From Bacteroidales bacterium (GTDB lineage: Bacteria; Bacteroidota; Bacteroidia; Bacteroidales; Muribaculaceae): a DNA stretch of 64,000 bases. The notes below the pieces were generated by a model. The model was not told where the DNA came from, ran no database searches, and saw nothing but the letters and a program-made list of their open reading frames with translations. The stretch covers positions 16,432 to 80,431 of the forward strand of contig SUXH01000012.1 in assembly GCA_015061055.1 (NCBI GenBank), read 5' to 3'. Below are positions 35,413 to 45,460 of this stretch, one piece after another. The first letter of the stretch is position 1; every line of letters begins with the position of its first letter. The translations under genes and the position numbers were made by a program.

Positions 35413-36345
35413 TTATTTTTTAATTATGAATTCGAGAGGAATGTGTAGTCGAGATTCCCATGAATTTTCGTCGTGCGCGTGTCCCGGAAAGAACATACTA
35501 CGGAAGTGAGCATTACCCCATCCTTTAGCTTTAAAAAGTTCGTCGATTTGACGTTGTAACGGAATATATCCTGCATCAATAGTGCGGTCGCCACAGTCCA
35601 TATAGATAAATGCCGTATTGGGATTAGGAAGGTGGTCGTTTAGGTAATCACGAAATGCCTTTGCCCACACAGGAACTTCGGCAGGAGCATTGGTAGTTAC
35701 AAGAGGAGAGTGAGTGGAAAGGCAAGCTGCACCTCCAAAGATATTAGGATATTCGCAAAGTGCATACATTGAAATGAGTCCACCCATACTCGAGCCTGCA
35801 ATGAATGTGTTCTCACGACTTGTGGCTGTAGAATAATTCTTGTCGATGAATGGCTTCAGCTCATCTACGATAAATCGTAAGTAGTTGTCGGCTCCGAAAT
35901 GGTTGATGTTGTATTTAGCCAATAGGGTGTCGCCTTCGGGTATATAATCAAGAGCTTTGCGTGGCATATAGTCGTAAAGACGATATTCGGGGTGATTGTT
36001 GATGCCTACAACTATGAAAGGTCGAGTTCTGCCGTCCTTCTGAACAGCCTGAGCCACACTGTCAACGTTCCAACTTTGTTTGTTCCAAGAAGTGTTCTTG
36101 TCGAAAAGCATCTGTCCGTCGTGCATATAAAGTACTGCATATTTCTTGTTTGTGTCATATCCTTCAGGTAGCCATACCATCACGTCACGAGCTTGATAGT
36201 GTTTGGTTTCAAACATTGGATAGATGTCGAGAGTGCCGAAATCCACTTTTTGAGCATTGGGGATATCGGGTTGTTGCTTGTCGTTCTTGTTGTTGCAAGC
36301 TATGCACATCAATGCAATAAAAAATATTCCAAATATCTGTTTCAT
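35413..36345 (-). CDS. Putative esterase (alpha/beta hydrolase) lipoprotein
   Basis: A 310-residue lipoprotein (lipobox ALMCIAC). It has the putative-esterase fold seen in enterochelin esterase- and carbohydrate-esterase-like proteins: MVWLPEGYDTNKKYAVLYMHDGQ near the start in pieces, the nucleophile in AGSSMGGLIS (about residues 178-187), an acid in DCGDRTIDAGY and the His in FFPGHAHDENSW. It could remove acyl groups from sugars or process siderophore esters; the context does not decide. It is monocistronic with its own terminator. Confidence 0.85.
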   Translation of the reverse strand: MKQIFGIFFIALMCIACNNKNDKQQPDIPNAQKVDFGTLDIYPMFETKHYQARDVMVWLPEGYDTNKKYAVLYMHDGQMLFDKNTSWNKQSWNVDSVAQAVQKDGRTRPFIVVGINNHPEYRLYDYMPRKALDYIPEGDTLLAKYNINHFGADNYLRFIVDELKPFIDKNYSTATSRENTFIAGSSMGGLISMYALCEYPNIFGGAACLSTHSPLVTTNAPAEVPVWAKAFRDYLNDHLPNPNTAFIYMDCGDRTIDAGYIPLQRQIDELFKAKGWGNAHFRSMFFPGHAHDENSWESRLHIPLEFIIKK

Positions 36346-36437
36346 AAGTTGAATTTGTTGTTAATCGATGTAAAATTACAAAGAATATAGGAAAGATTGT
36401 TATCTTTGCCCAAAAAAAGTGCAAATTATAATAAATT

Positions 36438-37361
36438 ATGAATACATCTGCAATAAACGTAAAAGGCAAGTTTCAAGGGCATTTAGCTCTTTTATTTGCT
36501 AATTCTGCTTGGGGACTTATGGCTCCCATATCAAAAAGTTTGTTGAATATGGGCGTGATTTCACCTCTTGCATTGTCGGGGGTGCGCATCATGTGTGGAG
36601 CAATGCTGTTTTGGCTTGTGAGTGCGCTTGTGCCGGGTTCGGTGATTGAGAAAGAAAAGGTAGAAAAGAGTGATTTTATCAAGATATTCTTTGCGGGATT
36701 ACTTGTGATAGCTGCCAATCAAATACTTGTGGTGCAGGGTATGAGCTACACAAGTCCGGTGGATGCTGCGGTGGTGTGTAGTACAACTCCAATATTCACA
36801 CTTATTCTTGCTACATTTATATTGAAAGAGCGTCTCACTTCGTTCCGTCTGGGAGGTGTTGCGCTTGGCTTTGTTGCAGTGGTCGTGTTTTCGCTATGGG
36901 GAGAGCCCGATGTGTCGATGAATGTAACCAATCCTGTGCTTGGTAATGCGTTGTGTATTATTGCGCAGATGTGTGGCGCAACATATCTTGTTGTTTTCGG
37001 TAAGTTGATAAGCAAATATTCTCCATTCACGATGATGAAATGGATGATGTTGATGTCGGCAGTGGTGATAATGCCGTTCACTTTGGGTGATATTATGCAG
37101 ATTGAATGGGCGTCGTTCCCACTTGAAGGCGTGTTGGAACTTGCTTATATCGTGGTGCTTGGTTCGTGCTTGTGCTACTTAATGATTCCATTTGCTCAAC
37201 GCCGATTGAAACCCACAGTGATAGCTATGTATAATTATTTGCAACCTGTGGTGGCCACTCTTGTTTCGGTCGTTATAGGTATGGCTGTACTTGATGCTGT
37301 GAAAGTGGGTTCGGCTCTGCTTATTTTCCTTGCTGTGTGGATGGTGAGCAGAGAGCGATAA
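36438..37361 (+). CDS. EamA/DMT family transporter
   Basis: A 307-residue inner-membrane protein with about ten hydrophobic helices in two EamA repeats (first about 15-150, second about 165-305). The repeat ends LTSFRLGGVALGFVAVVV and LKPTVIAMYNYLQPVVATLV are typical. Drug or metabolite export is the usual role, and the substrate cannot be read from sequence. A -7 box (TATCTTTG) lies at 36401-36408. Its last 41 bases overlap the 3' end of the convergent MATE gene. Confidence 0.9.
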   Translation: MNTSAINVKGKFQGHLALLFANSAWGLMAPISKSLLNMGVISPLALSGVRIMCGAMLFWLVSALVPGSVIEKEKVEKSDFIKIFFAGLLVIAANQILVVQGMSYTSPVDAAVVCSTTPIFTLILATFILKERLTSFRLGGVALGFVAVVVFSLWGEPDVSMNVTNPVLGNALCIIAQMCGATYLVVFGKLISKYSPFTMMKWMMLMSAVVIMPFTLGDIMQIEWASFPLEGVLELAYIVVLGSCLCYLMIPFAQRRLKPTVIAMYNYLQPVVATLVSVVIGMAVLDAVKVGSALLIFLAVWMVSRER

Positions 37362-38676
37362 AGAAAACAGCTATGCAGGTGATAGCTTCGCCTGCAGGTA
37401 CTGCAAGCCAAATGCCGTCGCTTCCATAATAGATGGGTAGAATCCAATAGGCAAGCCCTAAAAAGAGGAATCCACGCATTATGGTTATAATCATTGCAAT
37501 CCCACTTTGCTCGATGCTTTGGAAATACATCACTGCCACAATGTTTATGGCACAAGGTACAAAGCATAATGCATAGATGGGAAATCCTGCCGAGGCTATA
37601 GAATGAGCTGCCGAGGATGTGTCGACAAATAGTGAGGCTATCTCATTGCTATAAAGATAGGTTACGCCGAAAATCACTAAGCTACAGGCCACAGCCGACG
37701 TGATGGCTATGCGTGTGGCCGAGAATATACGTTTGCGATTGTGGATTCCATAGTTGTAGCTTATTATTGGCTGTGCAGATTGTGCTATAGCACTATCCAC
37801 CATAAATATAATAGGGAAGAAATAACATGCTATACTGAATGCAGCTACTCCATTCTCACCAAGATAACTCATAAAAACAATATTGCCGACAAGCATCATA
37901 AAACTAAGAGCAAGTTCACCGAGAAAAGAAGGGAAACCGAGTGTGCAAATGCGTTTAATAGCGTGAGCGAGTCTTATGCCCGATTTTTTGAAAGAGATGG
38001 ATTGGAAATGAAGTTGGTGTGAGTGTCGTGAAAGATAAGCGAGTGTCATTATGGCACCAATGAGAGAACCTATGCTTGTGGCGATGGCTGCTCCCATAAT
38101 TCCGAATTGGAATGGGAAAATGAAAAGATAATCAAGAACGAAATTTATTATTGCGGCAATTATGGAGCATATCATTGCATATTTAGGCGCTCCGTCAAGT
38201 CGTACAAAGAAACTGCTTGATACGAGGAATGCGTTGCTTGCCGAGAAAGGAACAAATCCGAACATATATAATCGAGCTTGTGGCATAAGGTTCTCGGAAC
38301 ATCCCAATAGAGTGAGCGATGTGTGTGGAAACATTAGTATTGCAGCCGAGCATAAAACAAGAAATGCTGTGGAGATGATAAGTGAAACCGACATATAATA
38401 ACGAGCCTTGTTGGGCATACCTTGCGATAGACTTATGGAGGAAATGATAGAACCTCCCATACCAAACATTAATCCTATGCCTGTGCCGAAAGTCCATATC
38501 GGAGCTACAATGTTTACGGCAGCCAAAGCGTCACTCCCCAAACCATTTCCTACAAAGATTCCGTCGGTGATGATGAGGAGTACCGAGAACATCATTCCTG
38601 CCACTGTGGGGAAAAACAGTCGACTGAAAAGTTTTCCGATAGGTTCGTTGCCGTAATCTATGCTTGACTTACTCAT
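37321..38676 (-). CDS. MATE family efflux transporter
   Basis: A 451-residue inner-membrane antiporter with about twelve hydrophobic segments. The N-terminal FSRLFFPTVAGMMFSVLLII and the ISYNYGIHNRKRI segment of the second half are typical of MATE proteins, which export cationic compounds with Na+ or H+. The gene is minus-strand and its coding end overlaps the convergent EamA gene by 41 bases, so the transcripts must be antisense to each other at their 3' ends. No regulator is adjacent. Confidence 0.92.
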   Translation of the reverse strand: MSKSSIDYGNEPIGKLFSRLFFPTVAGMMFSVLLIITDGIFVGNGLGSDALAAVNIVAPIWTFGTGIGLMFGMGGSIISSISLSQGMPNKARYYMSVSLIISTAFLVLCSAAILMFPHTSLTLLGCSENLMPQARLYMFGFVPFSASNAFLVSSSFFVRLDGAPKYAMICSIIAAIINFVLDYLFIFPFQFGIMGAAIATSIGSLIGAIMTLAYLSRHSHQLHFQSISFKKSGIRLAHAIKRICTLGFPSFLGELALSFMMLVGNIVFMSYLGENGVAAFSIACYFFPIIFMVDSAIAQSAQPIISYNYGIHNRKRIFSATRIAITSAVACSLVIFGVTYLYSNEIASLFVDTSSAAHSIASAGFPIYALCFVPCAINIVAVMYFQSIEQSGIAMIITIMRGFLFLGLAYWILPIYYGSDGIWLAVPAGEAITCIAVFFIALCSPSTQQGK

Positions 38677-38752
38677 AACTATAAAGTTGTATCAGGTATA
38701 TAAAGTAATGAAACTCAATATGCCTAAAACATTTTATTTGCTTAAAAAGTTG

Positions 38753-40783
38753 TTATCGTTGTCGGAGTGTACGATTAGGATCAAAATTATTACGTGAATC
38801 TTGATACTTGTTGCCTGAGTAAGAATTATGCCCGCCGAAATTGGTCTCGAATTCATTTTCGTCATCATCTTCCTCTTCTTCGGTTGTTTCAGCCTTGTAA
38901 TTTTGGGGCTTATTCTTTTTAATGCTGTTAGGCTTTTGAGAATCGATAGGTAATTCGTAGATGTTCCAAGATTGCTCAACGTCCCAATTTTGTTTCAAAC
39001 TTAATCGTTTAGGATAGTAGTACACTTCTTCAGGTTGTAGGTGTTGGCTATAGTTGCCTGTGTCCCACTTTCCATTACCATTGCGATCAATAACTACTCG
39101 AGCATAATATTCTCCCGGTCTTATGTTGAAGAAATCAACACTATTGTTTTTTACCGGAGCTATATAGACAGGGCTATCGCCTGAATTGAGTAATTCAACA
39201 AATGCACTATCGGTGAGGTTGATTTTGAAAAACAGGTTGGCGTATTCGTCGAGTGATTTCACTTTAAATTCTTTTTTCAACGAGCCATTGTATAATCCGT
39301 ATACGTCAAAAATTGACATAGAATCGATTGAGACTGAATATTGAGCTCCCGGTTCCCAATTATAATTGAGATTGAACTTGAGTAGTCCACCGATTGAATC
39401 ACGTTCTATAGGAACTATGCCTAAGTCCTCCCATAAAGTATCAACTTTTATGCTTAGACGTGCACACTTGGGCGATATAGAATCGATAGGTGTTTCGCTT
39501 TTAAATCGCAGAGGGGCATATACGTCGATAATTGTATTACCGTTGATATCAAAATTGATGAGTTTAATTGGTGGAACGGAGTCGATTTCGGTAGTGTCGC
39601 CTCGTTCACGTCGTTTCTTTTTTTCTTCCTCGCGCTTTTTGCGTTCCTCTTCTTCTTTTTTCTTGTTTTTCTTTGCGTTTTTGACGTTGATGAAGATAGT
39701 GTCGTTGGTGAATATGCGGTTATCGAGCGTGTCGGTGTGCAGATAGCGCATATTTACTTGAATAGAGTCGGATTTTATAAGCGCAGAGTCAGTAATCCAA
39801 TAGTTTAGAGTGTCGTTGTGTTGAGAATTGTCGAGAACAAACCATTCCTTCGAATTATCATAGCCTTCGGGTTTTAATACTTCGAGCGTGGGAAGCGAAT
39901 CGCTTGGAGCCGAGAATATTATAGAGAAACGATGAGGTGCTGTGCGCTCGTTGTTCACGAGGTACAGCGATTTGAATTCTTCGTTGAAAGATGACAGAAG
40001 AATGTCGTTGGGTAGGAATAGGGTGTGCTTGGCTTTAATTATGGTATCGGTTACCATTTGCGAGGTAAACGTAGTGTCCATAGTTTCTATTTCGCTTGTG
40101 GTGGGGATGATAATTTCATCGAGGAAAGCGAGGTCTTCGGTTCGAGCAAACTTATAGTCGCGGTCGACATCTTTGAGTGCAAAGATGTGATAGCGTCCGG
40201 GCTTGATGTTACGAATAGTGAATTGTCCCAAGTCGTTGGTGCGCGCTATGCGTTCGAATGGCATAGTGCGAAATGCAGAGTCGTCGAGGCATGAATGCAG
40301 TCCTACGAAAAACTCCTTTTGAGGTTCAAGGTCGCGGGCATTGAGTACGATTCCCGATACTTGCAGAGTATCGATGGTGTCGCCGGTGGAGAATGCAAAA
40401 GAGAAATTATCGATAGGGTTGCCCTCGTTGTTGTCTTGAATGGCATCACTGAAGTCGATGACATAAGTAGTGTTGGGTTTCAAAGTGTCCTTTAACTCAA
40501 TGTTGATATTCTTGCCATTGGCACGAATAATGGGGTTCTCTTTTTGCGCAGGCGATACCACAATCTTTGTGGATTGATCCTTCAACTTGATGTATTCATT
40601 AAAATTTATTTCCACCTTCGAGTTGTTGTAGTTGGTGGAATTGGGGGCAGGCGAACTTCCTGTGAATAGAGGAGGGTCGATGTCTTTAGGACCTCCTTCT
40701 GGTCGTCCTATGCTTGCGCACGAATATAGCAATCCGGCAATAAGGATTACAATGATAACGTATTTAGAGTTTTCTAATTTCAT
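38753..40783 (-). CDS. Ig-like domain lipoprotein with a charged linker
   Basis: A 676-residue lipoprotein (lipobox AGLLYSC) of a conserved Bacteroidota type. Residues about 35-135 form an SbsA Ig-like domain (KVEINFNEYIKLKD ... YVIDFSDAIQDNNEGN). A carboxypeptidase-regulatory-like fold follows (GQFTIRNIKPGRYHIFALKD). Around 375-400 is a Lys/Glu/Arg-rich linker, then further strand domains with a second RPGEYYARVVIDRNGNGKWD segment. The C-terminus is acidic, then Asn/Gly/Arg-rich. The role is unknown; envelope or surface structure is inferred. A -7 box (TAACTTTG, 40830-40837) lies upstream. Confidence 0.8.
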   Translation of the reverse strand: MKLENSKYVIIVILIAGLLYSCASIGRPEGGPKDIDPPLFTGSSPAPNSTNYNNSKVEINFNEYIKLKDQSTKIVVSPAQKENPIIRANGKNINIELKDTLKPNTTYVIDFSDAIQDNNEGNPIDNFSFAFSTGDTIDTLQVSGIVLNARDLEPQKEFFVGLHSCLDDSAFRTMPFERIARTNDLGQFTIRNIKPGRYHIFALKDVDRDYKFARTEDLAFLDEIIIPTTSEIETMDTTFTSQMVTDTIIKAKHTLFLPNDILLSSFNEEFKSLYLVNNERTAPHRFSIIFSAPSDSLPTLEVLKPEGYDNSKEWFVLDNSQHNDTLNYWITDSALIKSDSIQVNMRYLHTDTLDNRIFTNDTIFINVKNAKKNKKKEEEERKKREEEKKKRRERGDTTEIDSVPPIKLINFDINGNTIIDVYAPLRFKSETPIDSISPKCARLSIKVDTLWEDLGIVPIERDSIGGLLKFNLNYNWEPGAQYSVSIDSMSIFDVYGLYNGSLKKEFKVKSLDEYANLFFKINLTDSAFVELLNSGDSPVYIAPVKNNSVDFFNIRPGEYYARVVIDRNGNGKWDTGNYSQHLQPEEVYYYPKRLSLKQNWDVEQSWNIYELPIDSQKPNSIKKNKPQNYKAETTEEEEDDDENEFETNFGGHNSYSGNKYQDSRNNFDPNRTLRQR

Positions 40784-40994
40784 ATACTATGTTTTGATAT
40801 ATTTTTACTATCGATAGGCAATAATTCGACAAAGTTACGAAAAATGAGTTATAAGTTGAAAAAGTTGTGAGTTAAAAGTTTAGTATATAACAATATTAAG
40901 GTGTAATATCGTGTTTTGGGTTATAAAAGTTAAAAATGTTGTACTAAAAATGGCGAAAAGCGGAGTTAAATTTTTTCACTTGAATAATTTGATG

Positions 40995-41002
40995 TATATT
41001 TG
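40995..41002 (+). promoter_or_regulatory. -7 box upstream of secDF
   Basis: TATATTTG fits the -7 consensus, 57 bases before the ATG. A second TATATTTG at 41015-41022 is another candidate. Neither has a well-spaced TTTG upstream. Confidence 0.5.
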
Positions 41003-41059
41003 CAAGCTGTAAACTATATTTGAAAATTTTATAAACAAAATAATTAACTAAAATAACAG

Positions 41060-43924
41060 ATGCAAAGTAAAGGATTTATTAAAGTGTTGACTGTTGCACT
41101 GATTCTTGTGTGTGCATTCTATTTGTCATTCTCATTTGTGACAAGCCACTATGAAGGCATTGCTGCCGATTATGCAAAGGCTAAAGCAAATACCGAAGAT
41201 GTGTCAAATGATGCTTACAAGACTTATTACAAGCAATATGTTGACTCGCTTGCAAAGGAAAAAGTGTATTTGGGATATTACACATTCCAGCAAGCAAGAG
41301 AAATGGAAGTGGGTCTTGGTCTTGACCTAAAGGGTGGTATGAACGTAACTCTTCAAATTTCGGTTCCCGATATTTTGAGAGCTCTTTCAAACGAAAATCC
41401 TGATCCTAAGTTTAATGAAGCGTTGGCAATTGCTGAAAAGCAGCAAAAGAACAGTGCTGAAAAGGATTTTGTAGGTGTGTTCTGTCGTGAGTATAATAAA
41501 CTTGCTCCAGAGGGAAGTTTGTATCAAATCTTCCGCGGTGTAGAAAAACTTCAAGTGGGTGCAAGCAACTCCGACGTAGAAAAGGTGTTGAAAGATGAAG
41601 TTAACGCAATGGTTGACAACTCTTACAACGTTCTTCGTACACGTATCGACCGCTTTGGTGTAGTTTCTCCAAATATCCAAAAACTTGAAAGCACAGGTCG
41701 TATCCTTCTTGAACTTCCTGGTGTAAAGGAACCTGAACGTGTTATCAAGCTTCTAAAGGGTACTGCAAACTTGGAATTCTATGAAACATATACAATCAAC
41801 GACCTTCAAGGTGCATTGATGTCGCTTAATGCTACTACAGTGGCTCCTGTTGATACTACTGCAGCCGATAGTGTTAAGAAAGAAACTCCAAAGAGCTTAT
41901 TCCAAATGATGAATCAGGGTCGTGGCGGTGCTTCAATAGGTATTGTAGCGGTGAATGATACAGCTGCTGTGAATGCTATTCTTAATTCAGCTGAAGCTTA
42001 TCGTCTTCTTCCTACTAACTTCAAGCCACGTTGGAGTGTTAAGTCAATCGACGACAGAGGTCAATACTATGAACTTATCGCATTGAAGACAGTACAAGGA
42101 GGTCCTGTATTGACAGGTGATGTAGTGACTGATGCATCAAGCGAATTCGACCAAATGCAAGGTCAAGTGGTATCGATGAAGATGAATGACGAAGGTGCTC
42201 GTCAATGGGCTCGCATCACTCAACAAAACTTGAACAAGGCTATCGCAATCGTTCTTGATGACCAAGTATATTCATTCCCTAATGTAAATAGTGTAATCGA
42301 AGGTGGTAGCTCACAAATCACAGGTAACTTCACAGTGGAAGAAGCTAATGACTTGGCTAACGTGTTGAAGAGTGGTAAGATGGTGGCACGTGTTAACGTA
42401 GAAAGTATGAGCGTTATCGGTCCATCACTTGGTCGCGAAGCAATCGAAGCTGGTTTCTTGTCATTTATCGTAGCACTTGTGCTGTTGATGATCTTTATGG
42501 TGGCTATTTATGGCTTGTATCCTGGTCTTGTAGCTAACCTTGGTCTTATCTTGAACTTGTTTTTCACTCTTGGTATCTTGGCCTCAATTCAAGCAGTGCT
42601 TACATTGCCCGGTATTGCCGGTATCGTGCTTGCGATGGGTATGGCTGTGGATGCTAACGTGCTTATCTTTGAACGTACTAAGGAAGAACTTCGTGCAGGA
42701 AAGTCATTGAAGGCTGCTGTGGCTGATGGTTACAGCAATGCATTCTCTGCAATCTTCGACTCTAACTTAACTACAGTCATCACAGCGTTGATATTGTTGC
42801 TTAATGGTTCAGGTCCTATCAAGGGCTTTGCTACTACATTGATTATCGGTATCGTTTGTTCATTCTTCACAGCTGTGTTTGCAACTCGCTTGGTAATGGA
42901 AGCTATTGCAAACCGCAAAGATGCAACAAAGGTTACATTCAATACTAAGTTGTCGAAGGGTATGATGGAGAACGTTAAGTTCGACTTCATCGGTGCTCGT
43001 CCTAAAGTGTGGACAGTGGTTGCTATTCTTGTACTTGCAGTAGGTGTTCTTCTTGGGGTACGTCGTCTAAGCCCGGGTATCGATTTCTCAGGTGGTCGCA
43101 ACTATACAGTTCAATTCGCTCAACCGGTAAGTACTGAAGAGTTGAAAGCACAACTTGCTCCATTGTTCCCTGAATCTAACTTGAGTGTAATTACTATCGA
43201 TAATGATACTAAAGTGCGTGTTTCAACTAACTACAAGATAGATTCTACTGAAGATGGCGTAGATGATGAAATTATGCAAAAGCTATACGAAGGTCTTAAG
43301 TCTAAACTTAATGGTATGAGTTATGCTGAATTTAGTGTAGCCGATGAAACTCAAGGTGTTATTTCAAATGAAAAGGTAGGTCCAAGTATTGCAAGCGATA
43401 TGACTCGTGAAGCATGTTGGGCAGTATTCTTCTCATTGATCGCTATGGCTCTTTACATCTTGATTCGTTTCCGCAATATTGCATTCTCTGTTGGTGCGCT
43501 TTGCGCAGTAGCATTCACAGCATTCTTGGTGATTGGTTTCTATGGTTTGTATGGTATGTTCCCATTCTCTATGGAAGTTGACCAAAACTTTATCGCTGCA
43601 ATCTTGACAATCATCGGTTATCAAGTGAACGATACAGTGGTTGTGTTTGACCGCGTACGTGAGTCTCGCACATTGTATCCAAAGCAAGATCTTGCAACAA
43701 CATTCAATCATGCTCTTAACAGCACATTGGCTCGTACTACAATGACATCAGTAAGTACATTGCTTGTGCTAATCGTGATCTTTGCTCTTGGTGGTGAATC
43801 AATCCGTAGCTTCGTGTTCGCAATGTCTCTTGGTGTGATCTTCGGTACTCTTGCTTCATTGTTCATTGCTGCTCCAGTGGCTTGCACAATGGCGATGCGT
43901 ACAGACAAGAAAGCTACTAAGTAA
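41060..43924 (+). CDS. secDF: Protein translocase fusion SecDF
   Basis: A 954-residue fusion of SecD and SecF, as usual in Bacteroidota. It uses proton motive force to complete Sec-dependent export. The SecD half starts with a membrane helix (about 7-29), the D1 motif GLDLKGGMNVTLQIS, and a large periplasmic P1 region that contains a Thr/Ala/Asp/Lys-rich insert (about 260-280). The D4 region follows with GMAVDANVLIFERTKEEL. The SecF half begins around residue 640 with GIDFSGGRNYTVQF and ends with IIGYQVNDTVVVFDRVRE. It is monocistronic and followed by a hairpin. Confidence 0.97.
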   Translation: MQSKGFIKVLTVALILVCAFYLSFSFVTSHYEGIAADYAKAKANTEDVSNDAYKTYYKQYVDSLAKEKVYLGYYTFQQAREMEVGLGLDLKGGMNVTLQISVPDILRALSNENPDPKFNEALAIAEKQQKNSAEKDFVGVFCREYNKLAPEGSLYQIFRGVEKLQVGASNSDVEKVLKDEVNAMVDNSYNVLRTRIDRFGVVSPNIQKLESTGRILLELPGVKEPERVIKLLKGTANLEFYETYTINDLQGALMSLNATTVAPVDTTAADSVKKETPKSLFQMMNQGRGGASIGIVAVNDTAAVNAILNSAEAYRLLPTNFKPRWSVKSIDDRGQYYELIALKTVQGGPVLTGDVVTDASSEFDQMQGQVVSMKMNDEGARQWARITQQNLNKAIAIVLDDQVYSFPNVNSVIEGGSSQITGNFTVEEANDLANVLKSGKMVARVNVESMSVIGPSLGREAIEAGFLSFIVALVLLMIFMVAIYGLYPGLVANLGLILNLFFTLGILASIQAVLTLPGIAGIVLAMGMAVDANVLIFERTKEELRAGKSLKAAVADGYSNAFSAIFDSNLTTVITALILLLNGSGPIKGFATTLIIGIVCSFFTAVFATRLVMEAIANRKDATKVTFNTKLSKGMMENVKFDFIGARPKVWTVVAILVLAVGVLLGVRRLSPGIDFSGGRNYTVQFAQPVSTEELKAQLAPLFPESNLSVITIDNDTKVRVSTNYKIDSTEDGVDDEIMQKLYEGLKSKLNGMSYAEFSVADETQGVISNEKVGPSIASDMTREACWAVFFSLIAMALYILIRFRNIAFSVGALCAVAFTAFLVIGFYGLYGMFPFSMEVDQNFIAAILTIIGYQVNDTVVVFDRVRESRTLYPKQDLATTFNHALNSTLARTTMTSVSTLLVLIVIFALGGESIRSFVFAMSLGVIFGTLASLFIAAPVACTMAMRTDKKATK

Positions 43925-43946
43925 AATAATAATTGCCTAAAATAGT

Positions 43947-43977
43947 CGAGAGGCGCTCAAACTTTGAGTGCCTCTCG
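43947..43977 (+). terminator. Hairpin after secDF
   Basis: A 14-bp stem (43947-43960 with 43964-43977, one G-U) with a 3-base loop, 22 bases after the stop. There is no continuous T-run after it, so it may act in RNA stability as well as termination. Confidence 0.65.
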
Positions 43978-44112
43978 TTGTGTTATTATCAAAGGAAGAA
44001 AAAGGATGTGCGGATGAAATTTGTTGATAATAAAACAAATTATTATTTTTGTGGAGCTAAATAGTGTGGTTATTAGCTGTTTATGAGCCCTAAAGGGCTT
44101 TGGATATAAAAG

Positions 44113-44140
44113 AAAAAACCGCTAAAGCTAGTGGTTTTTT
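44113..44140 (-). terminator. Intrinsic terminator after tRNA-Arg
   Basis: A 12-bp stem with one G-U pair and a 4-base loop; the arms end in A6 and T6, giving a T-run on the minus strand just after the tRNA. Confidence 0.85.
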
Positions 44141-44142
44141 TG

Positions 44143-44214
44143 TAGCTCCGAGGGGAATCGAACCCCTATCTAAAGTTTAGGAAACTTCTATTCTATCCGT
44201 TGAACTACAGAGCC
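44143..44214 (-). tRNA. tRNA-Arg (CCT)
   Basis: A 72-base cloverleaf on the minus strand. Acceptor GGCTCTG with CGGAGCT (two G-U pairs), anticodon loop TTCCTAA with anticodon CCT for AGG codons, and T-arm GGGGTTCGATTCCCC. CCA is not encoded. The promoter is at 44285-44316. Confidence 0.95.
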
Positions 44215-44284
44215 TTGTTTTAAAGGAGTAGGTGATGATTGCCAATATTGTATTTACTTATCTTTGCGCTCCTCTAATGTAAGG

Positions 44285-44316
44285 CAAAATTACAATATTT
44301 CTGTGATTTTGGCAAA
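44285..44316 (-). promoter_or_regulatory. Bacteroidota promoter for tRNA-Arg
   Basis: On the minus strand a -33 TTTG (44313-44316) and a -7 TAATTTTG (44285-44292) are 20 bases apart, about 70 bases before the tRNA. Confidence 0.75.
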
Positions 44317-44428
44317 TATGGGATAGGTTTTGCCTGCAAATTTGCAGTAATAGATATTTTAATGAACGAAAATTGTTATCTTCGCAGAGGATAAATGAAA
44401 ATTATTAACATCTAAATAAGGAAGAATT

Positions 44429-45007
44429 ATGAAAAAGAATCTTTTTGCTATTGTTGCCATCGTTATGGCATTATCGCTGTCAAGTTGTAATTATAACACA
44501 TTGGTAGAAAAACAAGAGGCTGTAGAAAGCGCTTGGTCGCAAGTCGAAAATGTGTATCAACGTCGTGCCGATCTTATTCCAAATCTTGTGAATACCGTAA
44601 AGGGTTATGCTGCTCACGAACAAGAAACTCTTGAGGGTGTGATTGAGGCTCGCTCGAAAGCTACACAAATTACAGTGAGTGCCGACGATCTTACTGAAGA
44701 AAATATTAAGAGATTCCAGGCTGCTCAAGGTGAATTGCAACAAGCACTTGGAAAACTTCTTGCAATTACCGAGAATTATCCCGATTTGAAAGCTAACGAG
44801 AACTTTCGTGATTTGCAAGCACAGCTTGAGGGTACTGAAAATCGTATCACAGTGGAACGCCAGAAGTTTAATGAAACGGTAAAAGATTATAATACGTCTA
44901 TTCGTAAATTCCCAACCAATATATATGCAGGTTGGTTTGGTTTTGAGAAGAAGGGCTATTTTGAAGCTCAAGCCGGTGCTGAAAAAGCTCCCGAAGTGAA
45001 ATTTTAA
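44429..45007 (+). CDS. lemA: LemA family lipoprotein
   Basis: A 192-residue protein with lipobox ALSLSSC and a coiled-coil LemA body: YNTLVEKQEAVESAWSQVEN, then RRADLIPNLVNTVKGYA, and the C-terminal SIRKFPTNIYAGWFGF segment. LemA proteins are anchored in the membrane with a periplasmic helical domain and are usually found beside TPM-domain proteins, as here. The exact role is unknown. It is first in a three-gene operon, followed 12 bases later by the first TPM gene. Confidence 0.93.
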   Translation: MKKNLFAIVAIVMALSLSSCNYNTLVEKQEAVESAWSQVENVYQRRADLIPNLVNTVKGYAAHEQETLEGVIEARSKATQITVSADDLTEENIKRFQAAQGELQQALGKLLAITENYPDLKANENFRDLQAQLEGTENRITVERQKFNETVKDYNTSIRKFPTNIYAGWFGFEKKGYFEAQAGAEKAPEVKF

Positions 45008-45019
45008 CATCAAAGGTAT

Positions 45020-45460
45020 ATGGCATTAGAATCATTTCTCGATAAAGAATCGCAATTACGTGTGGTAGAAGCTATCGGAGTTGCCGAGAAATGCACTTCG
45101 GGCGAAATACGAGTGCATATAGAGCCTACTTGTAAGAAAGAAAATCCTTACGATCGCGCCGTAGAAGTGTTTGACCAACTTGAGATGTATAAAACAGAGG
45201 CTCGTAATGGTGTACTTATATATATTGCTTATAAGTCGCGAAAGCTGGCTGTTATAGGTGATAAGGGTATTACACAGAAGGTTGGTGTCAATTTTTGGGT
45301 AGGTGAAAAGGATATCCTTGCCGAATATCTTCGTGCCAAAAAACCTGCCGAAGGATTGTGTAAGGTGATAAAGATGATAGGTGAGAATCTTGCTAAATAT
45401 TTTCCTTATCAGAACGATGATGTAAACGAATTGAGTAATGAGATTTCTTATGAAGAATAA
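45020..45460 (+). CDS. TPM-domain protein without signal peptide
   Basis: A 146-residue TPM (TLP18.3/Psb32/MOLO-1) domain protein. The family segments are AEKCTSGEIRVHIEPTC, RNGVLIYIAYKSRKLAVIGD and the helix around FWVGEKDILAEYL. There is no signal peptide or membrane helix, so it seems to be cytoplasmic, unlike its neighbour. It lies between lemA and the exported TPM gene and overlaps the latter by 11 bases. Confidence 0.9.
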   Translation: MALESFLDKESQLRVVEAIGVAEKCTSGEIRVHIEPTCKKENPYDRAVEVFDQLEMYKTEARNGVLIYIAYKSRKLAVIGDKGITQKVGVNFWVGEKDILAEYLRAKKPAEGLCKVIKMIGENLAKYFPYQNDDVNELSNEISYEE

